Shown here: piece after piece, positions 50,291 to 60,194 of the stretch | Position numbering within the stretch: position 1 is the stretch's first letter | How the letters are laid out: each line of letters opens with the position of its first letter | NCBI GenBank assembly: GCA_050944055.1 | Contig: JBMNQI010000004.1 | Span: 1-62,499 of the forward strand | Length of the DNA: 62,499 bases | Direction: 5' to 3' | Origin: JBMNQI01 sp050944055 | Lineage (GTDB): Bacteria > Bacillota > Clostridia > Oscillospirales > Oscillospiraceae | Translations under genes and position numbers: made by a program | The notes under the pieces: model-generated | What the model was told of the DNA's origin: nothing | Databases searched by the model: none | The model's input: the letters and a program-made list of their open reading frames with translations, nothing else

Positions 50291-51645
50291 AAGCGACGCT
50301 CGGTGAAATAGCCGCGGCTGCCGGAGGCAGCATAATATCCGGAGACGCGAATATCCTAGTCAAAGGCGTATGCACCGACAGCCGAAAAATTGTAAACGGT
50401 GCGCTTTTTATTCCACTCCGGGGCGAAAACTTCGACGGGCACGACTATATTTCAATGTCGTTGAGCGGCGGCGCTTCAGCCTGCCTGACGGAAAGACATG
50501 TCGAAGTGCCGGCGGGGAAGGGCGCCGTCCATGTCGACGACACGCGCCTAGCCCTGGGCAGGCTCGCCGCCTGGTGGCGGGGGCGCTACTCAATCCCCGT
50601 AATAGCCGTAACGGGCAGCGTCGGGAAAACGACGGCAAAGGACATGATCGCCTCGGTCCTGGGGCAGAAGTATAAGACGCTGAGAACCGCAGTCAACCTG
50701 AATAATGATATCGGCATGCCGCTGACGCTGCTTTCGCTCGACGAGACGCATGAGTGCGCAGTTGTTGAGATAGGCATGAACCATTTCGGCGAGATACGCT
50801 ATTTAGCTCGGATACTGCGCCCTTTCTATGTCGTGATGACTAATATAGGCGACGCGCATATAGAGAACCTCGGCAGCAGGGAAGGCATACTCAGGGCAAA
50901 ATCAGAGGTATTCGAATATATCGACCCGGACGGTATAGCTGTCGTAAACGGCGACGACGCGCTTCTGCGCAATCTGCGCGGCACTATCCGCAATTGCGTG
51001 ATTTTTTGCGGCGAGGGAGAATGCAACGCGAGGGCGGAAGACATTGATATAAGCTCGGGACTGTCCGTGAGCTGCTCCCTCTGGTATAAAGGCTCGCAGC
51101 TTCGCGTGACAATTCCGTCTCCGGGGAGGCATATGGTATATCCCGCGCTGTTTTCACTTGTTTTAGGCAAGTCCCTGGGCCTTACGGAGAGCCAGATAAA
51201 GGCCGGGATTGAGAACTTCATTCCGTCCAAAATGCGCATGGATATAAAAAGCCTGAAAAACGGCGTAATCCTGCTGGACGACGCGTATAACGCCAACCCC
51301 CAGTCAATGCGCTCCGGCATTATGACTCTTTCAAATATAAACGCAGCGCGGCGCATCGCGGTGCTGGGAGACATGCTTGAACTGGGCGACAGAGGGCCAG
51401 CGGCGCACAGAGAGATAGGAAAATTCTGCCTGGAATCGGGCATTGATTGCGTGTTTACAACCGGAGATCTCGGCTCGCTCATATCCGAGACAGGACCGAA
51501 TTCCCGCCACTTTCCGGATAAGCGCTCGCTTATTTCCGCTCTCCTCCCGGAACTGTCGCCTGGTACTGCCGTTCTTGTCAAAGCCAGCCGGGGCATGCGC
51601 TTTGAGGAAATAGTAAAAGCTATTGAGGAAAACTTCAACACATGA
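50287..51645 (+). CDS. murF: UDP-MurNAc-tripeptide-D-Ala-D-Ala ligase MurF
   Basis: 452 residues. Mur ligase domains: N-terminal UDP-binding, central P-loop TGSVGKTT (109-116), then GMNHFGEI, ITNIGDAHI-type block and C-terminal DDAYNANPQSM. Adds D-Ala-D-Ala to the UDP-MurNAc-tripeptide. Start ATG at 50287 overlapping the ddl stop; the earlier in-frame ATG is unsupported. Overlaps the ABC-F gene by 4 nt. Confidence 0.95.
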   Translation: MKATLGEIAAAAGGSIISGDANILVKGVCTDSRKIVNGALFIPLRGENFDGHDYISMSLSGGASACLTERHVEVPAGKGAVHVDDTRLALGRLAAWWRGRYSIPVIAVTGSVGKTTAKDMIASVLGQKYKTLRTAVNLNNDIGMPLTLLSLDETHECAVVEIGMNHFGEIRYLARILRPFYVVMTNIGDAHIENLGSREGILRAKSEVFEYIDPDGIAVVNGDDALLRNLRGTIRNCVIFCGEGECNARAEDIDISSGLSVSCSLWYKGSQLRVTIPSPGRHMVYPALFSLVLGKSLGLTESQIKAGIENFIPSKMRMDIKSLKNGVILLDDAYNANPQSMRSGIMTLSNINAARRIAVLGDMLELGDRGPAAHREIGKFCLESGIDCVFTTGDLGSLISETGPNSRHFPDKRSLISALLPELSPGTAVLVKASRGMRFEEIVKAIEENFNT

Positions 51646-53519
51646 TAGACATTTCCGTTATAGGTTTGAAAAAAGCCTTCGAAGCCGATAAAAACATTCT
51701 GGACGGGCTGAGCTTTGACGTTAACGCCGGCGAACGTGTCGGCCTGCTGGGCAGAAACGGCGCGGGGAAGACCACGCTCTTTAAGCTGATAGCCGGGGAA
51801 TTGACAGAGGACGAGGGCAGTATAATAATAGGCACGGGCCGAAGCGTCGGGCTTATTTCGCAAATACCAAGCTACCCGGAGGACTATACGGTTATTGACG
51901 TGCTCCGCACCGCTTTCAGGCGTCTGACATCAATGCGCGAGAAAATGACCGAGCTTGAAAAGCGTATGGCGGACGGCGCGGCTAACGATTCCGACCTGAA
52001 AGCCTACGGCGATTTGTCCGCGGCTTTTGAGGCCGCGGGCGGATACGATACCGAGCTTGAGTTAGTGCGCGTGGCAAACGGGCTTTCCATCCCGCAAAGC
52101 CAGTACAATCAGCCGTTCAAAGCGCTTTCAGGCGGCGAGCAGACGCGCGTCAACCTTGCCCGCCTTATACTTGAGGACACCGATATTCTGCTTCTGGACG
52201 AACCTACGAACCATCTGGACATGAACGCCGTGGAGTGGCTCGAGGATTATCTGGACAGGTTCCGCGGCACAGTGATTGTGATTTCTCACGACCGCTATTT
52301 TCTCGACAGGGTAGTCAAGCGAATAATTGAGCTTAAAAACGGACGGGCTGAATTCTATTCCGGGAACTACAGCTTTTATGTGCGTGAAAAGCAGGCGCGA
52401 TATGACGAGCAGCTGAAACGATATCAAACGGAGCGGAAGAAAATATCCGAGCTTGAGGAAGCTGCACGGCGCCTCCATGCCTGGGGAACCGGCAACAAAA
52501 AACTTCAGGTAAAAGCTTTCGCAATCGAAAAAAGGATAGAGAGGCTCTCTGTAACTGAGCGCCCGGTTAAAGAAAGGACAATTAAGACGCGCTTCGGGGA
52601 GCGTGAATTCCATGCTGACGACGCAATCCTCATAAACGGCGTCTCAATGAGCTTCGGCGAAAAGCGCCTTTTTTCCGGACTTGAGCTGCGTGTCGGCGGC
52701 AGCGAACGCATAGCCATAACAGGCGACAACGGCGCGGGAAAAACAACACTTCTGCGAGTGATACTCGGCGAAACCCGGCCTGATTGCGGCACTGTCAGGA
52801 TCGGGCCATCGGTCAAACCGGCGTATCTGCCGCAGGTCGTAAGCTTTGAGGATCAGCACAGGACTCTTCTTGACACTCTTATATACGAGCTTGGCCTGTC
52901 CCCTCAGAGCGCGAGGAACCGCCTCGGGGCGTTCATGTTCTCGGGAGACGACGTATTCAAACCGGTTTCGGCGCTCTCCGGCGGCGAGCGCAGCCGCCTA
53001 AAGCTATGCATGCTGATGAACGAAGATATAAATTTGCTGATTCTCGACGAGCCGACAAACCATCTTGACATCGCTTCACGCGAGTGGATTGAGGAAGCGT
53101 TATCTGATTTCGGCGGCACTCTTATCTTCGTGTCGCACGACAGGTATTTCATAAACCGCTTCGCAACACGTATCTGGGATTTTCATAACGGCGCATTATA
53201 TGATTTTCCCGGCGGATTTGAGGAATACAGGGCCTATAAAGAGAGCCGGAAGCTGGCCGATAGGTTTGAGAAAGCCGCTGTGAAGGAGACTAAGCCTAAA
53301 CAGAAACGCGAAAAATCGCCGGAAAAACGTCTAGCCGAGCTTGAAAAGAGCATTTCAAAGCTGGAGGACGAGCTTTTCAAAATTGAAGAGCTGGCTGTCG
53401 TTAAATCGAGCGATTACGAAGCGCTAATGGAGATTTTTGAGCGGCGCAAAACAATTAACGAGCAGTTGGACAAGCTGTACAAGGCCTGGGAAGAGCTGGC
53501 CGGGATGTTGGAAGGTTAG
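51642..53519 (+). CDS. ABC-F family ribosome-associated ATPase
   Basis: 625 residues, two ABC cassettes without membrane helices. First: GLLGRNGAGKTT, LSGGEQTRV, LLLDEPTNHLD; second: ITGDNGAGKTT, LSGGERSRL, LILDEPTNHLD. A charged linker (about 245-295, P-site tRNA interaction motif region) and a C-terminal coiled coil (about 555-620). These proteins rescue or adjust stalled ribosomes; some give antibiotic resistance, but no resistance type can be assigned. ATGA overlap with murF. Confidence 0.93.
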   Translation: MIDISVIGLKKAFEADKNILDGLSFDVNAGERVGLLGRNGAGKTTLFKLIAGELTEDEGSIIIGTGRSVGLISQIPSYPEDYTVIDVLRTAFRRLTSMREKMTELEKRMADGAANDSDLKAYGDLSAAFEAAGGYDTELELVRVANGLSIPQSQYNQPFKALSGGEQTRVNLARLILEDTDILLLDEPTNHLDMNAVEWLEDYLDRFRGTVIVISHDRYFLDRVVKRIIELKNGRAEFYSGNYSFYVREKQARYDEQLKRYQTERKKISELEEAARRLHAWGTGNKKLQVKAFAIEKRIERLSVTERPVKERTIKTRFGEREFHADDAILINGVSMSFGEKRLFSGLELRVGGSERIAITGDNGAGKTTLLRVILGETRPDCGTVRIGPSVKPAYLPQVVSFEDQHRTLLDTLIYELGLSPQSARNRLGAFMFSGDDVFKPVSALSGGERSRLKLCMLMNEDINLLILDEPTNHLDIASREWIEEALSDFGGTLIFVSHDRYFINRFATRIWDFHNGALYDFPGGFEEYRAYKESRKLADRFEKAAVKETKPKQKREKSPEKRLAELEKSISKLEDELFKIEELAVVKSSDYEALMEIFERRKTINEQLDKLYKAWEELAGMLEG

Positions 53520-53520
53520 T

Positions 53521-54270
53521 ATGATAAAGCTTAGGTATGTTATTCCCGCGGTCATACTTTTTGCATGTGCCGCAATTTTTCGGTTTTGTCTTGTTGGATA
53601 TACGGTAATGGCGCTCATCTGTATCGGCTTCGGCCTGGTATTCCTGTATTTCGGCATAGTGCGGCGAATGTCCGATACGGCAAAGTTTAAAAGGGCCGCG
53701 CTTTTTCTGAAGATTATCGGCATTGTCGCCCTGATAACGGGTATTTCAACATTCGGCGTATTTGAATACTTCATAGTCCGGGACGCAAGGACCGACGCCA
53801 GAGACGCCGATTACCTGATTGTTATGGGCGCCGGCATAAAAGGCACGGAGCCGACAGTTTCAATGGAGGACAGGCTTAACGCCGCACTGAGCTATCTCCG
53901 CGAGCATCCCGACTGCTGCGCGGTACTCAGCGGAGCGCAGGGCCCGGGCGAGGATATTTCGGAAGCCGTTGCCATGAGGCACTGGCTCATGGACAGGGGC
54001 ATTGACGACAGCCGCCTGATACTCGAAACCAGGGCTAGGGACACCGATCAGAATATAATCTATTCGCTTCAGTTGATATCGCAGCGCGATAGTTTGCATT
54101 CTGTTGAAATTGCGGTATGCACTAGCGAATATCACATACACAGGTCGAAGCTGATAGCGAAGGACGCCGGTGTCATAATTACCGCTGTAGCCGCGCGGAC
54201 CTCGCTTCCGATTCTGAAGATCAATTATTTCGCGCGCGAAGCGGCAGCGGTTATGATTATGAAATTTTAG
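53521..54270 (+). CDS. DUF218/YdcF-type membrane protein
   Basis: 249 residues. Three hydrophobic helices (about 5-20, 25-45 and 63-85) precede the DUF218 domain (YLIVMGAGI, SMEDRLNAAL, VLSGAQG, TDQNI and TSEYHIHRS). Related SanA/YdcF proteins are linked to envelope polymer metabolism. Begins 1 nt after the ABC-F gene. Confidence 0.85.
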   Translation: MIKLRYVIPAVILFACAAIFRFCLVGYTVMALICIGFGLVFLYFGIVRRMSDTAKFKRAALFLKIIGIVALITGISTFGVFEYFIVRDARTDARDADYLIVMGAGIKGTEPTVSMEDRLNAALSYLREHPDCCAVLSGAQGPGEDISEAVAMRHWLMDRGIDDSRLILETRARDTDQNIIYSLQLISQRDSLHSVEIAVCTSEYHIHRSKLIAKDAGVIITAVAARTSLPILKINYFAREAAAVMIMKF

Positions 54271-54279
54271 GAGCATTAT

Positions 54280-55350
54280 ATGCTGGAAAAACTCAGACAA
54301 ATTGAAGAACGTTACGACAGGCTTATAGAGTCGCTTTCCACGCCCGAGGTCTATTCCGATCCTCAGGCAATGGCAAAAATAAACCGGGAGCAGAAGGAGC
54401 TTGCGCCTATAGTCGAGGCATACAGGACCTTGCTGAAGGCGCAGAATTCCATCTCCGAGGCCCGCGCCCTGCTGGGGACGAAGCTCGACCCGGATTTCCG
54501 CGAAATGGTACAGGAGGAGCTAAATGCCTCTCTGGAGCAGGCTGAGAAGCTCGAGGAAGAGATCAGGATACTGCTCCTGCCGCGCGACCCGAACGATTCT
54601 AAAAACGTCATCATCGAGATCAGAGGCGGCGCAGGCGGGGAGGAGGCCTCGCTGTTCGCCGGTTCGCTCTTCCGCATGTATACCATGTATGCTGAGAGCC
54701 GCCGCTGGAAGACGGAAGTGATGAACATAAACGAGACGGAGCTGGGAGGCATAAAGGAAGTCAGCTTCCTTATTGAGGGCGAAGGCGCTTATTCGCGCCT
54801 CAAATTTGAGTCTGGCGTTCACCGCGTCCAGCGCGTTCCGGAGACGGAAACGTCAGGGCGCATCCATACTTCAACCGTGACGGTCGCCGTCCTCCCTGAA
54901 GCGGAGGAGGTTGATCTTGAAATCAATCCCGCCGAGCTGCAGATAGACACATTCCGCTCGAGCGGCGCGGGCGGGCAGCACGTCAACAAGACTGAAAGCG
55001 CAATACGCATAACGCATATTCCGACAGGCGTTGTCGTCGAATGTCAGGACGAGCGCAGCCAGTTTAAAAACAAGGAACGCGCGATGAAGATACTTCGCTC
55101 AAAGCTTCTTGAGGCAAAGCGCATAGAGCAGGAGAACGCCATAGCCTCCGAGCGCCGCAGCCAGGTCGGCACCGGGGACCGTTCGGAGAGGATAAGAACA
55201 TACAACTTCCCTCAGGGCCGCGTTACCGACCACCGCATCGGGCTCACACTGTATAAGATAGAAAGTATTATGGACGGCGACCTCGACGAGGTTATTGACG
55301 CGTTGATACTGGCCGACCAGTCCGCCAAACTGGCGGGCAGCAAGGAATAA
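54280..55350 (+). CDS. prfA: Peptide chain release factor 1
   Basis: 356 residues. GGQ in SSGAGGQHVNKTESA; PETETSGRIHT with the PxT codon-recognition tripeptide; RGGAGGEEAS. Terminates at UAA and UAG. The usual partner prmC is not adjacent; tsaC follows 25 nt later. Confidence 0.96.
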   Translation: MLEKLRQIEERYDRLIESLSTPEVYSDPQAMAKINREQKELAPIVEAYRTLLKAQNSISEARALLGTKLDPDFREMVQEELNASLEQAEKLEEEIRILLLPRDPNDSKNVIIEIRGGAGGEEASLFAGSLFRMYTMYAESRRWKTEVMNINETELGGIKEVSFLIEGEGAYSRLKFESGVHRVQRVPETETSGRIHTSTVTVAVLPEAEEVDLEINPAELQIDTFRSSGAGGQHVNKTESAIRITHIPTGVVVECQDERSQFKNKERAMKILRSKLLEAKRIEQENAIASERRSQVGTGDRSERIRTYNFPQGRVTDHRIGLTLYKIESIMDGDLDEVIDALILADQSAKLAGSKE

Positions 55351-55375
55351 TGCGCTCACCGCCCGAGGTTTTATT

Positions 55376-55993
55376 ATGACGACAAAGGTTTTTAAAATAA
55401 CAGACCCTTCCGACCCGTCCGTGAGGGAAGCGGCCAGGATATTAAAAAACGGCGGCCTTGTCGCGTTCCCGACAGACACGGTATATGGCCTGGGTGCGCT
55501 GTCCACAATCTCTGCGGCAACCGAGCGTATATTTGAGGTAAAAGGCCGCCCTTATGAAAAGGCGCTCATACTGCTTTTAAGCTCTCCTGCCGATATAGAG
55601 ATGTGCTGCGGCGATATACCGGACAAGGCCTATGAGCTGGCGGAAAGGTTCTGGCCCGGCCCGCTCACGCTTGTACTGCCAAAGCGCCGTGATTTTAATT
55701 TCGCCGTGGCATACGGAATGAGCACAGTGGCCGTTCGCTGCCCCGATAACGCCATAGCGCGTGAGCTTATTCGACTTGCCGGAGCTCCCGTCGCGGCCCC
55801 GTCGGCGAATACTTCGGGTAAGCCGAGCCCGAGGAACGCCGATGATGTGCTGGCTGACCTCGGGGGCAGGATTGATGCCGTCATAGACGGCGGGGAATGT
55901 ATTATAGGGCGTGAGTCCACTATACTGGACCTGACAGCCAATACGCCGAGGATAATCCGTCAGGGTGCTCTGAGCCCGGAGGTGCTGATGTGA
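55376..55993 (+). CDS. tsaC: Threonylcarbamoyl-AMP synthase
   Basis: 205 residues, YrdC/Sua5 fold: GGLVAFPTDTVYGLGA, KGRPYEKAL, RFWPGPLTLVL, VAAPSANTSGKPSP. Makes the threonylcarbamoyl adenylate for t6A with TsaBDE. Overlaps the GTG of coaE. Confidence 0.95.
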   Translation: MTTKVFKITDPSDPSVREAARILKNGGLVAFPTDTVYGLGALSTISAATERIFEVKGRPYEKALILLLSSPADIEMCCGDIPDKAYELAERFWPGPLTLVLPKRRDFNFAVAYGMSTVAVRCPDNAIARELIRLAGAPVAAPSANTSGKPSPRNADDVLADLGGRIDAVIDGGECIIGRESTILDLTANTPRIIRQGALSPEVLM

Positions 55994-56604
55994 AAATAAT
56001 CGGAATAACCGGGGGGACCGGGGCCGGAAAAACGACTGCGCTTCGCTTCCTGGCCGATATGGGCGCTTTCATAATCGACTGCGACGCGCTCTATCATCAG
56101 CTTCTTATAAACGACAGCAGCTTGAAGGCGGAGCTTGAAAACCGCTTCCCGGGCATACTCGAAAACGGCCGTATTGATACAAAAATGCTGGGCGGACGAG
56201 TATTCGGAGATCCCGAAGCACTTGCCGACCTCAACGATATAACGCACAAATATGTAATCGATGAGGTCGGAAGAAGGATTCGGGAGCAGAAAAGCCTGGG
56301 CCGGGCGATAGTGGCAATCGACGCCGTAGCGCTTATAGAAAGCGGGCTTGGCGATATGTGCAACCGGATTGTCGGCGTAATAGCGCCCAGTGAAAGACGA
56401 TTGTCCAGGATTATGGCCCGCGACTCCATATCGGAGGAATACGCGCTCTCTCGGATCCAATCGCAAAAGCAGGACGAATTTTATATAAATAACTGCGACA
56501 TGATATTGGAAAATGATTACGACGACATAAAATCATTCTACGGGCTCTGCGAAGAGTTTTTAACGCAGCTGCTCGAAGATATTAAGCCAGAGGAGGAATT
56601 ATAA
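55990..56604 (+). CDS. coaE: Dephospho-CoA kinase
   Basis: 204 residues. P-loop GITGGTGAGKTT (5-16), DMGAFIIDCDALYH and RIMARDSISEEYALSRIQSQ. Last step of CoA synthesis. GTG start overlapping tsaC; the M18 gene starts immediately after its stop. Confidence 0.95.
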   Translation: MKIIGITGGTGAGKTTALRFLADMGAFIIDCDALYHQLLINDSSLKAELENRFPGILENGRIDTKMLGGRVFGDPEALADLNDITHKYVIDEVGRRIREQKSLGRAIVAIDAVALIESGLGDMCNRIVGVIAPSERRLSRIMARDSISEEYALSRIQSQKQDEFYINNCDMILENDYDDIKSFYGLCEEFLTQLLEDIKPEEEL

Positions 56605-58005
56605 ATGGCAGAAAAAACAGCGTCTGATCTCAGGAAGGACGAATTGTTTTACAGGCAGAAGAACGGGTGCGAGAGAGTCAGCTCCGAAGAAAACGGCAGA
56701 ATAAACTTGTACTGCGAAGATTACAAGCGTTACCTGGATAACTCAAAAACAGAGCGCGAAGCAGTGAAAGAGGCTGTACTCCTGGCTGAGGCCGCCGGTT
56801 TTGTACCATATTCCCCGGGAAAAGTAATCAAATCAGGGGATAAGCTGTATTATGTAAACAGAGGCAAATCACTGATGCTCGCCGTGATAGGCTCATTGAG
56901 CCTCTCCGAGGGCGCAAACATAGCGGCCGCCCATATAGATTCGCCGCGCCTGGACCTTAAGCAAAACCCGCTTTACGAGGATTCGGAGCTTGCCTACTTC
57001 AAGACGCATTATTACGGCGGTATAAAAAAATATCAGTGGGTAACCATACCGCTTGAGCTGCACGGCGTACTAGCTCTAAAAAGCGGCGAAAATATCGAAA
57101 TAGTCATCGGCCGCGACCCCGGCGATCCCGTTTTTGTAATAACTGATTTGCTGCCCCATCTCTCAGCCGACCAGTATAAAAAGAATCTCGCCGAGAGCTT
57201 CCCCGGCGAATCGCTCAATATCCTGCTTGGAAGCAGGCCTTACGCGGAAAAATGCGAATCAGACAGCGTTAAATTAAATATAATGGAGATTCTCAATAAA
57301 AAGTACGGCATATCGGAGGAGGATTTCCTCTCTGCGGAGATTTCCGCTGTACCGTCCGTAACTACACGTGACATCGGCCTCGACAGAAGCCTCTTAGGAG
57401 GTTACGGCCATGACGACCGCGTATGCGCTTATGCGTCCCTGCGGGCTATTCTGGACACGAAGGCGCCGAAAAAGACGGCCGTATGCGTGCTTGCGGACAA
57501 GGAAGAGATAGGCTCTGAAGGCGTATCAGGGCTAAAATCAGCCGCTTTCGATACTTTTATGAAAGGCCTCTGCGATTCCCAGGGCGTCGACCTCGGCCTG
57601 TGCTTCTCAAAATCCTGCTGTATATCGGCCGACGTATGCAATGCTTTTGACCCGAACTACGCTGAAGTCTCCGACAAACGCAATAACGCGCGAATTAATT
57701 ACGGTGTCGGCATCTGCAAGTATACCGGTTCTCGCGGAAAAAGCAGCGCGTCCGACGCTTCGGCGGAGCTTGTTGCCAAAATGCGCCGCCTCTTTGATGA
57801 AAACAACGTTGTCTGGCAGATGGCGGAGCTGGGCAAGGTCGACCAGGGGGGAGGCGGAACTGTGGCCGTATATATGGCGCAGCGCAATATAGATACGATA
57901 GACGCGGGCGTCCCGGTTCTTTCTATGCACGCTCCCTTCGAAGTCGTTTCCAAATTAGACGCGTACATGACCTACAGGGCCGTGGCCTCGTTATACGCCG
58001 AGTAG
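56605..58005 (+). CDS. M18 family aminopeptidase
   Basis: 466 residues. Metal ligands in AAAHIDSPRLDLK, GHDDRVCAYAS, DKEEIGSEG and SMHAPFE, the set typical of aspartyl-type M18 peptidases. Cytoplasmic, removes N-terminal residues from peptides. AGAGGAGG ribosome site, coupled to coaE. Confidence 0.92.
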   Translation: MAEKTASDLRKDELFYRQKNGCERVSSEENGRINLYCEDYKRYLDNSKTEREAVKEAVLLAEAAGFVPYSPGKVIKSGDKLYYVNRGKSLMLAVIGSLSLSEGANIAAAHIDSPRLDLKQNPLYEDSELAYFKTHYYGGIKKYQWVTIPLELHGVLALKSGENIEIVIGRDPGDPVFVITDLLPHLSADQYKKNLAESFPGESLNILLGSRPYAEKCESDSVKLNIMEILNKKYGISEEDFLSAEISAVPSVTTRDIGLDRSLLGGYGHDDRVCAYASLRAILDTKAPKKTAVCVLADKEEIGSEGVSGLKSAAFDTFMKGLCDSQGVDLGLCFSKSCCISADVCNAFDPNYAEVSDKRNNARINYGVGICKYTGSRGKSSASDASAELVAKMRRLFDENNVVWQMAELGKVDQGGGGTVAVYMAQRNIDTIDAGVPVLSMHAPFEVVSKLDAYMTYRAVASLYAE

Positions 58006-58043
58006 CTCTGTCTACTTGTTAATCCCGGAATTTATATAAATTT

Positions 58044-58102
58044 AGTGACGGCCTGTTTTGCGCGTTACCCGGATTACCGAGGGCGCAAAAATGGCCGTCA
58101 CT
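58044..58102. terminator. Long bidirectional terminator hairpin
   Basis: AGTGACGGCC (58044-58053) pairs with GGCCGTCACT (58093-58102); an inner TTTTGCGC/GCGCAAAA stem strengthens it. It lies between two convergent operons. Confidence 0.85.
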
Positions 58103-58130
58103 TATCAATTTATCAACTGTTTAATTGTGT

Positions 58131-58805
58131 TTAAGAGTTCTTCGCAGCGGCAGCCCTCTTAGCTTCGAGGTTCTCGGCAATGACCATGTCCTTTACCTTC
58201 ATAAGCCTTGTAGTATTGCTTCGCTCGTTTTCGGAGAGCTTCATTGATATATATCTTATCGTCTCCTGAAGCTCCGGGATCATGACGTATTCAAGCGCGT
58301 TTACGCGGCGGCGCGTCTTTTCGATCTCCTGAGCCAGGAGCTGAGCAGACTTTTCAACCTGCGCGAGCTCAAGCATATCTTTGAAGACTCCTGAAAGAGC
58401 CTCAAGCGCGTCGTCGAGCTCGCCGGAGGTCATGGCGAAGCCATAAGGGTAAATCTCGGCGGGATCGTCGTTTTTTGTCTTGAACGTGTAGACTGGGACA
58501 TTGACGCTCATTATATTTTTATAGCTAATGCCCAGTTCCACGCTCTGCTTCGGGTAAAGAAGCGACTGCTCCATGGACTCAGGGGACATGACTGCCGAAG
58601 CCACGGTAAAAGAGGCATGCGCCTCAAGGAGCGCCTCCTCAACTCTTGTGCGCAGCTCCTTATTGTGGCGTATAAGCTCAAGAAACTGCTTCATCAGCTC
58701 GTCGCGTTTGTCCTTGAGGAGCTTATGGCCGCGCGTAGCGGTTTTAAGCCGCGTTTTAAGGCGCGTCAGTTCCATTCGCGTCGGATTAATTGCTGTGGTG
58801 GCCAT
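58131..58805 (-). CDS. atpD: V/A-type ATP synthase subunit D
   Basis: 224 residues, mostly two long helices (about 1-70 and 130-205) forming the central stalk; starts with NPTRMELTRLKTRLKTA, the family hallmark. A GGGGGAG ribosome site precedes the ATG. Last gene of the C-F-A-B-D segment seen here. Confidence 0.93.
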   Translation of the reverse strand: MATTAINPTRMELTRLKTRLKTATRGHKLLKDKRDELMKQFLELIRHNKELRTRVEEALLEAHASFTVASAVMSPESMEQSLLYPKQSVELGISYKNIMSVNVPVYTFKTKNDDPAEIYPYGFAMTSGELDDALEALSGVFKDMLELAQVEKSAQLLAQEIEKTRRRVNALEYVMIPELQETIRYISMKLSENERSNTTRLMKVKDMVIAENLEAKRAAAAKNS

Positions 58806-58817
58806 TTGGCTCCCCCC

Positions 58818-60194
58818 TTAATCCTTTTTCGGTAGGTATTTTTCTATATATTCGGGCTTTATGCGCTTAAGCTCTGATTTGGGAAGTATGGAAAGCAGCT
58901 CCCACCCGAGATCCAAAGTCATTTCTATTGTCCGGTTCTCATCAAAGCCCTGTGACACATAGCGCTTCTCGAATTCGTCGGCAAATTTAGCGTATAACTT
59001 GTCCGTATCCGACAGGGCGGCTTCTCCCAGGATTGTCATCAGCTCCTTGGCCTCCTTGCCCGCGGCATAGGCGGCAAAAAGCTGGTTCATCGTTCCGGAA
59101 TGGTCCTCGCGCGTCTTTCCCTGGCCGATGCCCTTATCCTTCAGACGGGACAGGGAAGGAAGGACGTCGACGGGAGGCAGCATGCCCTTACGGTAGAGTT
59201 CGCGTGAGAGTATTATCTGGCCCTCGGTTATATAGCCGGTCAGGTCGGGTATCGGATGCGTTTTGTCATCCTCGGGCATTGTGAGGATGGGGATCATCGT
59301 GATTGAGCCTGGATTGCCGATACGTCGGCCCGCTCGTTCATACATCGTTGCAAGGTCGGTATACAGATAGCCGGGATAACCGCGGCGGCCCGGTACCTCC
59401 TTGCGCGCGGCGGAAACTTCGCGCAGCGCCTCGGCATAGTTTGTTATGTCTGTCATTATGACAAGCACATGCATGCCTTTTTCAAAAGCCAGGTACTCGG
59501 CGGCTGTAAGCGCCATGCGCGGCGTGGATATGCGCTCTACGGCAGGGTCGTTGGCAAGGTTGGTGAACAGTACCGTGCGGTCTATAGCGCCGGTGCGGCG
59601 AAAGTCCTGTATAAAGAACTCGGCTTCCTCAAATGTAATGCCTATGGCCGCGAAGACGACCGCGAATTTCTCGCTCCCGCCCAGAACCTTCGCCTGGCGG
59701 GCAATCTGCGCAGCAAGGCTGGCGTGCGGAAGACCGGAGCCGGAGAAAATCGGCAACTTCTGGCCGCGCACGAGCGTATTAAGCCCGTCTATCGTGGAAA
59801 TTCCGGTCTGAATAAACTCGGAAGGGTAGTCGCGCGCGGCGGGATTCATCGGTAGCCCGTTAATATCCATGTGGGCCTCGGCGAGAATTTCCGGACCGCC
59901 GTCAATCGGATTGCCCATGCCGTCGAAGACGCGCCCGAGCATATCTTCGGATACGGCCAGCTCAAGCGAATGACCCAGGAATCTTATCTTTGAGTCGCGC
60001 AGGTTGATGCCGGCAGCGCTTTCGAAAAGCTGGACGACCGCGTTGTCGCCGTCAACTTCAAGAACCTTGCACCTGCGAGTCTCGCCGTTCTGCAGCTCAA
60101 TCTCGGCAAGCTCGTCGTAGCTTACGTTCTCGACTTTTCGGACGATCATAAGAGGGCCGGCTATTTCCTCAATAGTCCTGTATTCCCGAATCAT
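58818..60194 (-). CDS. atpB: V/A-type ATP synthase subunit B
   Basis: 458 residues, the non-catalytic homologue of the beta/alpha family: no intact P-loop, GSGLPHASLAAQIARQA, ITFEEAEFF and GRRGYPGYLYTDLATMYERAG. The ATG overlaps the stop of subunit A. Confidence 0.95.
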   Translation of the reverse strand: MIREYRTIEEIAGPLMIVRKVENVSYDELAEIELQNGETRRCKVLEVDGDNAVVQLFESAAGINLRDSKIRFLGHSLELAVSEDMLGRVFDGMGNPIDGGPEILAEAHMDINGLPMNPAARDYPSEFIQTGISTIDGLNTLVRGQKLPIFSGSGLPHASLAAQIARQAKVLGGSEKFAVVFAAIGITFEEAEFFIQDFRRTGAIDRTVLFTNLANDPAVERISTPRMALTAAEYLAFEKGMHVLVIMTDITNYAEALREVSAARKEVPGRRGYPGYLYTDLATMYERAGRRIGNPGSITMIPILTMPEDDKTHPIPDLTGYITEGQIILSRELYRKGMLPPVDVLPSLSRLKDKGIGQGKTREDHSGTMNQLFAAYAAGKEAKELMTILGEAALSDTDKLYAKFADEFEKRYVSQGFDENRTIEMTLDLGWELLSILPKSELKRIKPEYIEKYLPKKD